9,981 nt of DNA from an uncultured Roseburia sp. (GTDB lineage Bacteria; Bacillota; Clostridia; Lachnospirales; Lachnospiraceae): contig CAMSEJ010000061.1 of assembly GCA_947057405.1 (NCBI GenBank), forward strand, positions 1 to 9,981. Reading direction: 5' to 3'. The position numbers were made by a program, and so were the translations under genes. Position 1 is the stretch's first letter. Every line of letters starts with the position of its first letter. The notes beneath the pieces were generated by a model. It was not told the DNA's origin and did no database searches. It saw only the letters and a list, made by a program, of their open reading frames with translations. Of this stretch, positions 1-8,018 are shown piece by piece.

Positions 1-49
1 GATCTACACAAGGTACCACACTCTTTCCCTACACGACGCTCTTCGATCT
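1..49 (+). other. Illumina TruSeq-type i5 adapter (non-biological)
   Basis: This is artificial sequence. Bases 1-9 match the end of the flow-cell segment of the dual-index universal adapter, 10-17 (AAGGTACC) sit where the 8-base i5 index belongs, and 18-49 match the read-1 primer site. The primer site ends CTTCGATCT where the canonical adapter has CTTCCGATCT, so one C is missing, either a synthesis error or a sequencing/assembly indel. The biological insert starts at base 50. The last six codons of the reading frame that continues from addA into this segment come from the adapter and should be discarded. Confidence 0.97.
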
Positions 50-3000
50 GGCCAAAAGCGCCTTTTCATACCAGTCCATCTGCTCTTGATACCTGTGTAA
101 AAGCATCTCCTCCCCGTCCACGGCGTCCGTCTTATAATCCAACAGCACAATTTCCCCGTCTTCGATAAAAAACGCATCCATAATCCCCTGCACCAGCACC
201 GTCGTATTGCTGCCGTCCCCTTCCAGTTCCCCGGCCGGACGCCCCATAACAAACGGCTGTTCCAGATACAGTTCCTTTCGCTCTGCAGCCGCCTTCATCC
301 GAAGCGCCAGCTTAGAACGGTAAAACGCCTCCAGCTTCCGTTTCGCCAAAAGCCTGCTCATCTCCTCCGAAAGCCGTCCCTTCGCCGTAATAACGCCAAT
401 CTGCCTTACCAGTTCCTCCGAAAGCCGCGGATGTCCCGCCAAAATCTGCACCGGAAGGCATGCCACCGCGCGGTGCATGGCACTTCCGCGCAAAACGCCC
501 TGGTTTACTTCGCTTTCCCCTCCCGCAAACCGCGGAATATACGGAACAAAATCCGGATCTTCCCACTCCTCCTGCTCCTTACTTCCGACCGTCTCCCCGA
601 CATCCTCAACACCGTCAAATACCGGTTCCTCTTCCTCAAACACCGCAGCCTTAAGCCGCGATTTCAGTTCCGAGACCGCATATTTTGTCCGGCGGCTTGT
701 TTCGGCCATGTCCGGGTATCGGTACGACAGCTGCTCCTCCACATACGCGTCCGCCTCCTGATCCGAAACGGACGCCCGGTACAAAAGCCCGCCAATTCCC
801 TTCGTCTCCAAAATCTGGCTCTTTGCCTCTTCCTCCACCAGTTCCTTCGCATCCCAGACCCGGATCAGCGCTTCGTCCCCCGCCGCCGTCATAGCCGGAA
901 TCAGCCAGTCCAGAAACGAATCCGCCGTCGCCCGCGCCAGAAACGAAACGTCCGGTTTCCTGCCCAGACGCTTTGTCACCCCGTTCTCTGCCCCGGTCAT
1001 AATCAGCTTCTCCTTCGCACGGGTCAAAGCCACATAAAGCACCCTAAGCTCCTCGCCCTGGTTCTCCAGTTCAATCTGCTTTGCCACCGCGCGTTTGCAG
1101 AGCGTCGCCCCGCGTATCCGGCGCGCCGGATCCATATAATCCATTCCGATCCCAAGCTCCGGATGAATCACCATGCGGCTTCTGACGTCCATCCGGTTAA
1201 ACTTCTTCGCCGTCCCGCACACAAAAACCACCGGAAATTCCAGCCCCTTGCTCTTGTGAATCGTCATAATCCGCACCGCATCGGCATTCTCCCCCACAAC
1301 CTCCGCTTCCCCGTAATCCACCTCATATTTCTGCAGCTTGTCAATATAGCGGATAAAATGGTACAGCCCATGGTAACTGCTCTTTTCATACGCAGCCGCC
1401 TTTTCCAGAAGCATAAAAAGATTCGCCTCTCTTCTCGCGCCTCCCGGCATAGCGGCCGCATAGCCCCCGTATCCCGTATCCTGCAAAATCCGGTACAAAA
1501 GCTCATACACGCTCAGTTCCCCCGCAAGCGCGCGGTACCGCTCCAGTTCCTTTAAAAACCGCTCCAGCTTTCGGTACAGCTCCTCCGGCAGCGTCCCTTC
1601 CGAAACGTCCAGCACGCAGGCGCAAAACGGCCGCTCTCCCCCCGCCGCCTTTATGACCGCAAGCTCCTCGTCCGTAAATCCCCCGATCGGCGAGCGCAGC
1701 GCCGCAGCCAGCGGGATATCCTGCCTGGGATTGTCCAGAATCCGCAGCACAGAAAGCATCGTCGCAACCTCCTGCGCCTTAAAATACCCGGTTTTGGAGG
1801 TGGCGTGCGCAGGGATGCCTTTCTGTTCCAGCGCTTCTAAAAACGGCTCGGCATAATTCGTAAAGCTGCGCAAAAGAATCACAATATCCGCATACCGCAC
1901 CGGACGAAGCTCCCCGGACAAAGAATCCGTCACCGTCTGTTCCCGCATCATCTTACGGATCCGCACCGCCACAAGTTCCGCTTCTAAGCGGATCGGATCG
2001 GAAAGCCCGGCCTCCTGCAGCAGTTCGTCCCCCGCATCCGCTAAAATCAGTTCCGACTGCATCCCGGCGCACGGCGGGTAAGCGGCCCCCGGATACAGAG
2101 CCGCCGCGTCGTCATATGCGACATTCCCCAGATCCGGCTTCATAATCTGGAAAAAAATATGGTTCGCCGTATGAAGCACTTCGCTGCGGCTCCTGAAATT
2201 TTTGTGCAGTTCAATCTTCCTCTTCTCTTCGCCGTCCGCCGTATAGGCATGGTATTTTTCCATAAAAAGCTCGGGCCTTGCCAGGCGGAACCGGTAAATG
2301 CTCTGTTTTACGTCCCCCACCATAAAACGGTTGTATTTCCCGTCCGCCTCGCCGGAAACGGCAAGCAAAAGGCTCTCCTGCACCAGGTTGCTGTCCTGGT
2401 ACTCGTCCACCATAACCTCCTCATAAAGCTTCCTGCACTGCAGCGCAATCTCAGTCGGCTGCTTCGTCTCCCCGTCCAAAAGAATCCGAAGCGCAAAATG
2501 CTCCAGATCGTCAAAATCCAGAATATTTTCCTTCCGCTTCCTTGCGTCATACGCGTCCAGAAATTCCTCCGCCAGCCGCACCAGTTCCTCGGCGACAGGC
2601 CGCATCTGCGCCATGCGTAAAAACAGCTCCTCTTCGCCCGCAAACGCATAGCCGGCCTTCAGCTTTTTCACCGCCGCCTTCAGCCGCTCCCGCTGCTCCT
2701 TAAACAACTCCCGTTTTTCTTCGCTGCCCTCATACTTGCGGTTCACGGGAAGCCTGCCAAACGAAACGGCGTTTAACCCTGCCGCAAACTCCCGATAGCT
2801 TTCTGCTCCCGCCAGTTCCGCCGCCTGCCTTTTATCATCGGAAGCCGTCTGGTTTAGATAAACAGGGCCGTCCGGCTCAAGCGTTAATGCCTCATTCTCC
2901 TCTGCAAGCGCCAGAAGGCCTTTACAGATATGCTTTAAATAAGAAAGCAGCGCCTGCATAAAGGGCATTTGTTCCAGTTCCGAAAAGCTTTCCGCCCGGT

Positions 3001-3595
3001 AATTTTCCGCCGCTGCAGACAGCCACTCCTTAGGCCAGGGAACGCTCATGGCAAACGCATACAGCCCAAAAACCATATCCTTAAGCCCGTCGTCCTTTTT
3101 CCCCGTTGCAAAGCACTCGACAAACTGCAGAAAGCGTTCCCCCCCCGCTTCATAATTACGCGTCAGCACCTCGTCCATCACGTCTTCCTTTAAAAGGTTT
3201 AACTCCCCTTCCTCCGCAATCCGAAAATTCGGTTCCAAATCCACCCGGTGAAAATAATTGCGGATCAGGTACAGGCAAAAGCTGTGGATCGTCGTAATCT
3301 GCGCATGGTGCACCAAAGACGCCTGCTTCATCAAATGCCCGTTCGCCGGATCGCGTTCCAGCGCCGCTTCAATCGCATTCCCGATCCGTTCGCGCATCTC
3401 CGCCGCCGCCGCAGAAGTAAACGTCACAATCAGCATCCGGTCAATATCCACCGGATGCGCGCCGTCCAAAATCCTGCCGATAATCCGTTCCACCAAAACG
3501 GCCGTCTTGCCCGAGCCCGCCGCCGCGGAAACCAGAAGGTTTTTGCCGCGCAAAGTAATGACCTCTTTTTGCTCCTTTGTCCATTCCATGCCCAT
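50..3595 (-). CDS. addA: AddA helicase-nuclease subunit (3' end cut off by adapter)
   Basis: ATP-dependent 3'-5' helicase and nuclease subunit of AddAB, the Bacillota counterpart of RecBCD, which resects double-strand breaks and prepares 3' tails for RecA. The insert encodes 1182 residues from the ATG at 3595. UvrD/RecB-type helicase motifs appear in order: Q motif (WTKEQ, 5-9), Walker A AAAGSGKT (24-31), DEXX box VDEYQDSN (396-403), GDVKQSIYRFR (427-437), NFRS (466-469), TIHKSKGLEF (778-787) and VLYVALTRAKEKL (852-864). A RecB-family nuclease domain follows: GSAMH (1037-1041), GIMD (1137-1140), LDYKTD (1152-1157) and YQEQMDWY (1169-1176), so the catalytic Asp and Lys residues are present. 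Bacillus AddA is about 1230 residues, so only a few dozen C-terminal residues are missing, lost at the library fragment end. The start chosen overlaps the addB stop (TGATG) and lies 7 nt after a strong Shine-Dalgarno; GTG at 3598 and ATG at 3589 are in-frame alternatives. Translational coupling to addB is likely. Confidence 0.97.
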
Positions 3596-6500
3596 CACCG
3601 TTCCTCCCCTCTCATCCGCATCAAAAGTTCTTCTTCGGAAAGTTCCGCCAGCCTGCGGTACGAAAAGCCCGGAACCCTTGCGTCAAACCGGCAGACCGAA
3701 CGGAACGCGCAGTAGTCGCAGCTGCTTTTGCCCGCCAGCGCATACGGCGAAACGCCGATTTCGCCCTGCATCATCTGCCGCCCTAAATGCAGGATCGTCT
3801 CATTGACATAATTGGACAGCGCCGCAAAATCCTGCTCGAAAAGAACCTTAGACGCTTTCTTTAAGCTGCCGTCTTTATTTAGTCCCACCGGGATCACCTC
3901 GGAGTTTACGCCACCGCTTTGTCCCAGCGCCGTATCCAGCATCCCAAGCACGGCCGGATCGGCGTTTGCAATCCCGTTTAATTTCAGTTCCGCAAAAATT
4001 TTTCTGCGCAGTTCCTCTTCGTCCAACTCCTCTTCGGCTTCAATCACCGGATCCTTCACATGATAATAAAAAATCCCCGCCGGGACAGGCTTCTTTTCGG
4101 GATTTTGCCGTCCCATCAGCTCCAGCGCCGCGTTCATATAAACCACCAGCTGCAGCTGCAGGCCGTAATAGACGTTCAGAAACTGAAAACTCGTATTCCC
4201 GGACTTATAATCAATAATCTTCACATACAGCTTATCGCCGTTGGGACAGGTATCAATCCGGTCAATCCTGCCGATCAGGCGCATCTTTTCCTCTTCGCTC
4301 AGCTTAAAATGCACCGCGTCCAAATCCCCGGCATACGCAAACGACACCTCAAATCCCTCCGGCGCAAACCGCCCCTGCCTGACCTGGTGCAGAAGCGCCG
4401 CCACCGTGCGTTTTAAAATGCGGTACATCCGCTCCTTTGCATAGCTGCTCCTGGCGTTGGCGTAAAGCGACGGGTTATTGGTTTCCCCAATCGCCCGTTC
4501 CATCGCTTCTTTTAAAAGCTCCTCGCTCTCTTCCTCCGTCACCGTAAACCAGTCGTACCCGCGCCCGCGGATGCCTTCGGCAAAATACAAAAGCGCCTCA
4601 TGGAACACATTTCCGATATCCACCGCATAAAACCCGCTTTCCTGCCGCTCCTTTAACTGAAGCCCGTAAGCCAGAAAATGCGAAAACGCGCAGGCCGCAA
4701 ACTGCTCCAGCCTTGTGACGCTGTTTGATAGCTCCGTGCCGTACAGCGCCTTTGTCACCGCCGCGGAAATCGGCGTATCCTTATGCGTAAAGCCGGCCGC
4801 CTCCAAAAGCTTTGACACCGTCTCCTTCCATTCTGTCCGCGCCGTATACCAGCGGCAGAGCGCCCCCCAATAGATAAGCTCCTCTTCCTTTTGATCCTGC
4901 TGCCACTTTGCCGCCCGGGTCAGCCCCTCTATCAAAAGCTCCCTGGCATTCCCCGGCGTCTTAATCCGCTCCCGGAAAGACTCCTCCTCCGGTTCCGTCA
5001 CCGCCAGATCCCGGTACAGCCTTAACACCGTGCGCACCAGATACGACGCGCGCAAAGCCTTCCCCTCCCCGTCCACGCGCGCATACGTCAGATACAGCCG
5101 TTCCGCCGGCTTCGTCAGGTTCAGATACAGATAAAATTTCTGGATAAACGTCTTTTCACGCACCGTAGGGGACAGCTCTACCTGCAGTTCGCCCAGCAGC
5201 TTTCGCTCCGCTTCGGAAAGAATGCCGTCCGCGCCGCCCGTTTTTGGGATCACCCCGTCATTGACGCCCACGACAAACAGCGCGCGCACGTCGTCAAGCC
5301 TGGTACGCTCCATATCCCCGAACACCACCCGGTCATAACCGGGCGGCAGAATCCCGACCCGCGCCTCCTCATACCCGGTATCGAGAATACGGGCAAATTC
5401 CTCCAGGCTTATCGCCTCGTCCCCCAAAAGCGAAACCAGCTTGTCAAACAGCTCCATCACAATCCGGTAAATCTGCGCGTACTCCTTCGCGTTTTTCAGA
5501 TCTCCCTCCGCTTCGTACTGCGCCTGCCGCCGCTTTAACTTCCGCGCGGCGTCCCGTTCCAAAACAAACCGGTACAGCGCCTTTGTCTGTCCTTCCACCG
5601 TAACGCCCTGTTCCTTTAACGCGTCCCGCAGCGCGGCAAACTGCATCACCACCGCTTCACGGGTCAGATTCACCTGCAAAAGCGCTTCCTCGTCAAAGCC
5701 CTTCGGCAGATAGCAAAACGCTTCCTTCCATTTGCCGTATCCCCTCACGCCAGCCGCAATGCAGTAATTTTCCAGCACGTCCGTGTCCCGCGCCGAAATC
5801 CCGCAAAACCCGCTCCTTAAGTACCGGAATACCGCTTCCCTGGAAAAATCATACAAAACAACCTCCAGCGCCGCCTGCAAAAAAGCAATAAACGGATGAT
5901 ACGCAAGCGTCGTCTTCTGATCCAAAAACAGCGGGATCTCATATTGGTCAAACACTTCCTTCGCATAATTGGCATACCCCGGCAAATCCCCGCAGACAAT
6001 CGCAATCTCCCGGTAGTGGTATCCGCCCTCCCGAACCAGCCTAAGAATTTCCCCCGCCGCAAAATGCAGTTCCCGGCGCGGATTTTTCAAACTGTAAATA
6101 CCGATACCGTTCCCGTGTCTCGATTGCCCCGCATTCGCGCGGAACAGATTCTGTTCCAGAAACAAAAGCGCCTCCGACCGGGCAAAACGGCTGTTTTTTG
6201 TATGCGAAAGCAAAACCGGTTCCAAAACCGGCACACGTTTCGCATCCGCCATTTCCTGCAGGGAACGGATTGTTTTTTTGCTCATTGCAAACAGTTCATG
6301 GCTGCCTGCGCATCGGTAAAAATCCTCCCGGGTATCAATTGTCACCGTCACATAAATCGTCTCCGCAATCCCCATCAGCTTTTGGATCAGATCGTTTTGG
6401 ATTGGCGTAAATCCGGTAAACCCGTCGAACGCAATCACACTGCCCCGTAAAATCTGCGATTCGCCCGCCACCTCCGAAAGCAGCTCCAAAACCTCTTCCG

Positions 6501-7026
6501 CCGTTACAAACCGCCCGCTCAAAGCGTCCAGAAAGCCCTCGTACATCGTCAGAATATCCGAAAGCTTATAGGCAAAGCTGCCCTGCGGCAGTTGTTCAAT
6601 CGTCTCCGCCAGCTGCGACGGCGAAATATTGTACTGCGCCAGTTCCGACAGCAGGGATTTCACCTCCCCGATGTAGCCCATCCGCGCCATATTTTTCCGC
6701 AGGACGGTAAGCGCATCCGCCCGCTCTTCGGCCACACGCCGTAAAATCAGGTTCTTTCCGGTGTCCTCAAGCACCTGGCAGGAAAAGTTCCCCAGCTCGT
6801 CAAACACACGGTATGCCAGCCTTGCAAAGCTTAAAACGTCAATATTTAAAATACTGTGCCCCGGATGCAGCTCCACCAGCTTACGCTGCGTCTGCATCGT
6901 AAACTGCTCCGGAACAATAACCAGGAAATTTTTATTCGGGGACACAGAAGAACGTTTTATCATCTGCTCCTGAATGTAGTGGGTTTTTCCGCATCCGGAA
7001 TTGCCAAATACGAATTGCAGCGCCAT
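3595..7026 (-). CDS. addB: AddB helicase-nuclease subunit
   Basis: Second subunit of the AddAB double-strand-end processing complex. In characterised AddAB it provides the second nuclease, an iron-sulfur cluster and the Chi-recognition function, while its helicase-like fold does not unwind DNA. The protein is 1143 residues, close to the roughly 1160 of Bacillus AddB. Visible features are a Walker A-like GNSGCGKT (8-15), an inactivated UvrD-like middle region, and a C-terminal RecB-family nuclease with H809, GRIDRID (919-925), IIDYKSG (937-943) and LQLQLVVY (956-963). Four cysteines suit a 4Fe-4S cluster: C779, then C1103, C1106 and C1112 in the CxxC-x5-C arrangement seen in Bacillus AddB. I chose the ATG at 7026 (MALQFVFGNSG) because AAGGAG sits 5 nt upstream and the P-loop then falls at the expected distance; an upstream in-frame extension to 7068 would run into the palindromic element. 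The stop overlaps the addA start, so the two are one operon. I see no convincing promoter just upstream. Confidence 0.97.
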   Translation of the reverse strand: MALQFVFGNSGCGKTHYIQEQMIKRSSVSPNKNFLVIVPEQFTMQTQRKLVELHPGHSILNIDVLSFARLAYRVFDELGNFSCQVLEDTGKNLILRRVAEERADALTVLRKNMARMGYIGEVKSLLSELAQYNISPSQLAETIEQLPQGSFAYKLSDILTMYEGFLDALSGRFVTAEEVLELLSEVAGESQILRGSVIAFDGFTGFTPIQNDLIQKLMGIAETIYVTVTIDTREDFYRCAGSHELFAMSKKTIRSLQEMADAKRVPVLEPVLLSHTKNSRFARSEALLFLEQNLFRANAGQSRHGNGIGIYSLKNPRRELHFAAGEILRLVREGGYHYREIAIVCGDLPGYANYAKEVFDQYEIPLFLDQKTTLAYHPFIAFLQAALEVVLYDFSREAVFRYLRSGFCGISARDTDVLENYCIAAGVRGYGKWKEAFCYLPKGFDEEALLQVNLTREAVVMQFAALRDALKEQGVTVEGQTKALYRFVLERDAARKLKRRQAQYEAEGDLKNAKEYAQIYRIVMELFDKLVSLLGDEAISLEEFARILDTGYEEARVGILPPGYDRVVFGDMERTRLDDVRALFVVGVNDGVIPKTGGADGILSEAERKLLGELQVELSPTVREKTFIQKFYLYLNLTKPAERLYLTYARVDGEGKALRASYLVRTVLRLYRDLAVTEPEEESFRERIKTPGNARELLIEGLTRAAKWQQDQKEEELIYWGALCRWYTARTEWKETVSKLLEAAGFTHKDTPISAAVTKALYGTELSNSVTRLEQFAACAFSHFLAYGLQLKERQESGFYAVDIGNVFHEALLYFAEGIRGRGYDWFTVTEEESEELLKEAMERAIGETNNPSLYANARSSYAKERMYRILKRTVAALLHQVRQGRFAPEGFEVSFAYAGDLDAVHFKLSEEEKMRLIGRIDRIDTCPNGDKLYVKIIDYKSGNTSFQFLNVYYGLQLQLVVYMNAALELMGRQNPEKKPVPAGIFYYHVKDPVIEAEEELDEEELRRKIFAELKLNGIANADPAVLGMLDTALGQSGGVNSEVIPVGLNKDGSLKKASKVLFEQDFAALSNYVNETILHLGRQMMQGEIGVSPYALAGKSSCDYCAFRSVCRFDARVPGFSYRRLAELSEEELLMRMRGEER
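3601..3609 (-). promoter_or_regulatory. addA ribosome binding site inside addB
   Basis: On the minus strand this reads GGGGAGGAA and lies within the last codons of addB. Spacing from GGAGG is 7 nt to the ATG at 3595, 4 nt to the GTG at 3598 and 13 nt to the ATG at 3589. This favours the ATG at 3595, which shares one base with the addB stop codon. Confidence 0.75.
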
Positions 7027-7031
7027 ATCTT

Positions 7032-7037
7032 CTCCTT
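7032..7037 (-). promoter_or_regulatory. addB ribosome binding site
   Basis: AAGGAG on the minus strand, 5 nt before the ATG at 7026. It sets the addB start and lies 14 bases past the foot of the 100-bp palindromic element, so the site stays exposed if that element folds in the transcript. Confidence 0.75.
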
Positions 7038-7051
7038 TTCTTTCTGCAAAA

Positions 7052-7151
7052 CAAAAGGGGCGCCGCATTAAGAACTACAACTACAAGATATGGTATCATT
7101 TCTATTTACAAAATCTTGTATGTATACTTCTTAATGCGACAGCCCCTTTTG
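7052..7151. repeat. 100-bp nested inverted repeat (MITE-like element or leader hairpin)
   Basis: The arms pair in three blocks: CAAAAGGGGC (7052-7061) with 7142-7151, 10 bp perfect; CGCATTAAGAA (7064-7074) with 7128-7138, 11 bp perfect; and TACAAGAT (7082-7089) with 7113-7120, 8 bp perfect. They are separated by a 2x3 internal loop and a partly paired 7-base stretch. The apical loop is 23 nt (7090-7112). Read inward, the two ends align as imperfect terminal inverted repeats of about 38 nt. The GGGGCTGTCGCA-type end resembles transposon termini I associate with IS1182-like elements; that is a memory-based suggestion, not a match. On the minus strand the foot is followed by a T-rich stretch (CCCCTTTTGTTTTG), so it could also terminate or attenuate transcription between the AIM24-family gene and addB. 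I see no clear direct target-site duplication; the flanks are A/T-rich and palindromic. Confidence 0.8.
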
Positions 7152-7163
7152 ATTCATGTTCCG

Positions 7164-7235
7164 TTAATCTTCCAATGTCTGCTGTAAATTATCAGCGACT
7201 TTCTGCAATTTCTCTTTTTCTTTGCCGTCCGTCAT
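7164..7235 (-). CDS. Possible 23-residue peptide or remnant of a lost gene
   Basis: From the ATG at 7235 this encodes 23 residues, beginning MTDGKEKEKLQKVADN and ending TLED, then TAA. It is hydrophilic, charged and helical-looking, with no membrane segment or signal peptide. The same frame is open from the stop codon of the AIM24-family gene (7281-7283), giving 38 sense codons in all (upstream part IRNIRKTLHRDFLET). I see no Shine-Dalgarno before the ATG. It could be a genuine micropeptide, the tail of a gene whose 5' part was deleted, a former C-terminal extension of the AIM24-family protein cut off by a stop, or chance. I do not recognise the peptide. Confidence is low because the stretch is so short. 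Confidence 0.25.
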   Translation of the reverse strand: MTDGKEKEKLQKVADNLQQTLED

Positions 7236-7280
7236 CGTTTCGAGAAAATCCCGGTGTAAAGTCTTTCTTATGTTCCGGAT

Positions 7281-7958
7281 TTACTTGCCTGCCGGCAGAT
7301 AAGGAATCAATGACCCGGCCATCTGCCCAATCGGCATGGACTGCAGCCATACGCGGCCCGGCCCTTTGATTACGGTATTAAAGACGCCTTCCCCGCCAAA
7401 CAGCATATTCTTAACGCCCGGCACCTTCTGGATCTCCAGCGAACAGCTTGCGTCCATCGCAGCCAGATACCCGGTATCCACTACAATCGACTGGCCGGCC
7501 GAAAGCTCATATTCCTTAATATAACCGTCAAATTCCACAAATACAACGCCTGTTCCGGAGAGCCTTTGCATAATAAAGCCTTCCCCGCCGAACAGGCCGC
7601 TGCCGATTTTTTTCTGAAGGAACACTGACATTTCCACGCCGAACGTAGATGCCAGAAATGCCGTCTTCTGGCAGACAATATCCTTACCCGGTTCCAGCTC
7701 AAACGCCCGGATAGCCCCCGGAAAACTCGATGCAAACGCAATCATGCCCGGTCCGCCTTCCGCAGTATAGTGATTGACAAACATGCTTTCCCCGCTGAAC
7801 ATCCTGCCGAACATCTTACCGGCGCCGCCGCCGACTGTTTCCATTTTCATATTCGGGGACATCCAGGACATCGCCCCTTTTTCGGTAATCATCTTTTCAT
7901 TTGCTTCCAGTTCACAGATTACAACGGGCAACGGTTCGCCCTCAATTGAATATTTCAT
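7281..7958 (-). CDS. AIM24/TIGR00266-family protein
   Basis: 225-residue protein of the AIM24 (formerly DUF124, TIGR00266) family. These are small all-beta proteins widespread in bacteria, related by name to a yeast mitochondrial protein, with no established bacterial biochemical role that I know of. Recognition rests on the N-terminus (MKYSIEGEPLPVVICEL), the glycine-rich stretch GGGAGKMFGRMFSGES (43-58), and three spaced, related segments: MFSGES (53-58), LFGGEG (122-127) and LFGGEG (186-191), the last two each followed about 10 residues on by a GxG turn and a hydrophobic strand. This suggests an internally repeated beta fold. There is no signal peptide or transmembrane helix, so it is probably cytoplasmic. 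The start is fixed by AGGAGG 8 nt upstream. It lies 60 bp downstream of ackA on the same strand with no terminator visible between them, so it is probably transcribed with ackA. Length is normal for the family. Confidence 0.88.
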   Translation of the reverse strand: MKYSIEGEPLPVVICELEANEKMITEKGAMSWMSPNMKMETVGGGAGKMFGRMFSGESMFVNHYTAEGGPGMIAFASSFPGAIRAFELEPGKDIVCQKTAFLASTFGVEMSVFLQKKIGSGLFGGEGFIMQRLSGTGVVFVEFDGYIKEYELSAGQSIVVDTGYLAAMDASCSLEIQKVPGVKNMLFGGEGVFNTVIKGPGRVWLQSMPIGQMAGSLIPYLPAGK

Positions 7959-7966
7959 TTTCGTAT

Positions 7967-7972
7967 CCTCCT
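7967..7972 (-). promoter_or_regulatory. Ribosome binding site of the AIM24-family gene
   Basis: A perfect AGGAGG on the minus strand, 8 nt before the ATG at 7958. The rest of the 60-bp gap to ackA (7959-8018) shows a short palindrome (GTTTTGAAAAC on the minus strand) but no G+C-rich stem with a U-tract, so I see no terminator there. Confidence 0.8.
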
Positions 7973-8018
7973 GATTTTTATTTCTGTTTTCAAAACCTGC
8001 CGGACAGCTCCTGTGCGC

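Noticed and set aside
431..1555. A 374-codon open frame on the plus strand
   Set aside because: It lies wholly antisense to conserved addA motifs, its product is Arg/Pro/His-rich with no recognisable domain, and it reflects low stop-codon density opposite G-ending codons.
5896..6450. A 184-codon plus-strand open frame (similar ones at 2159-2620, 3248-3715 and 3258-3806)
   Set aside because: All are antisense to addB or addA, with basic low-complexity products and no supporting ribosome binding site or family resemblance.
50..7026. AddAB as part of an anti-phage or other undescribed defence system
   Set aside because: Both subunits have all standard helicase, nuclease and Fe-S residues and normal lengths, and no neighbouring gene has a defence signature. 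This is the housekeeping recombination complex.
7026..7068. An N-terminal extension of AddB starting at 7068
   Set aside because: The extra 14 residues would be encoded within the palindrome arm, have no Shine-Dalgarno, and precede a start at 7026 that has AAGGAG and matches family N-termini.
7001..7369. A 122-codon plus-strand open frame spanning the addB start, the palindrome and the AIM24-family 3' end
   Set aside because: It crosses two genes antisense and the inverted repeat; the product has no coherent character and the gap is better explained by the palindrome plus the short minus-strand frame.
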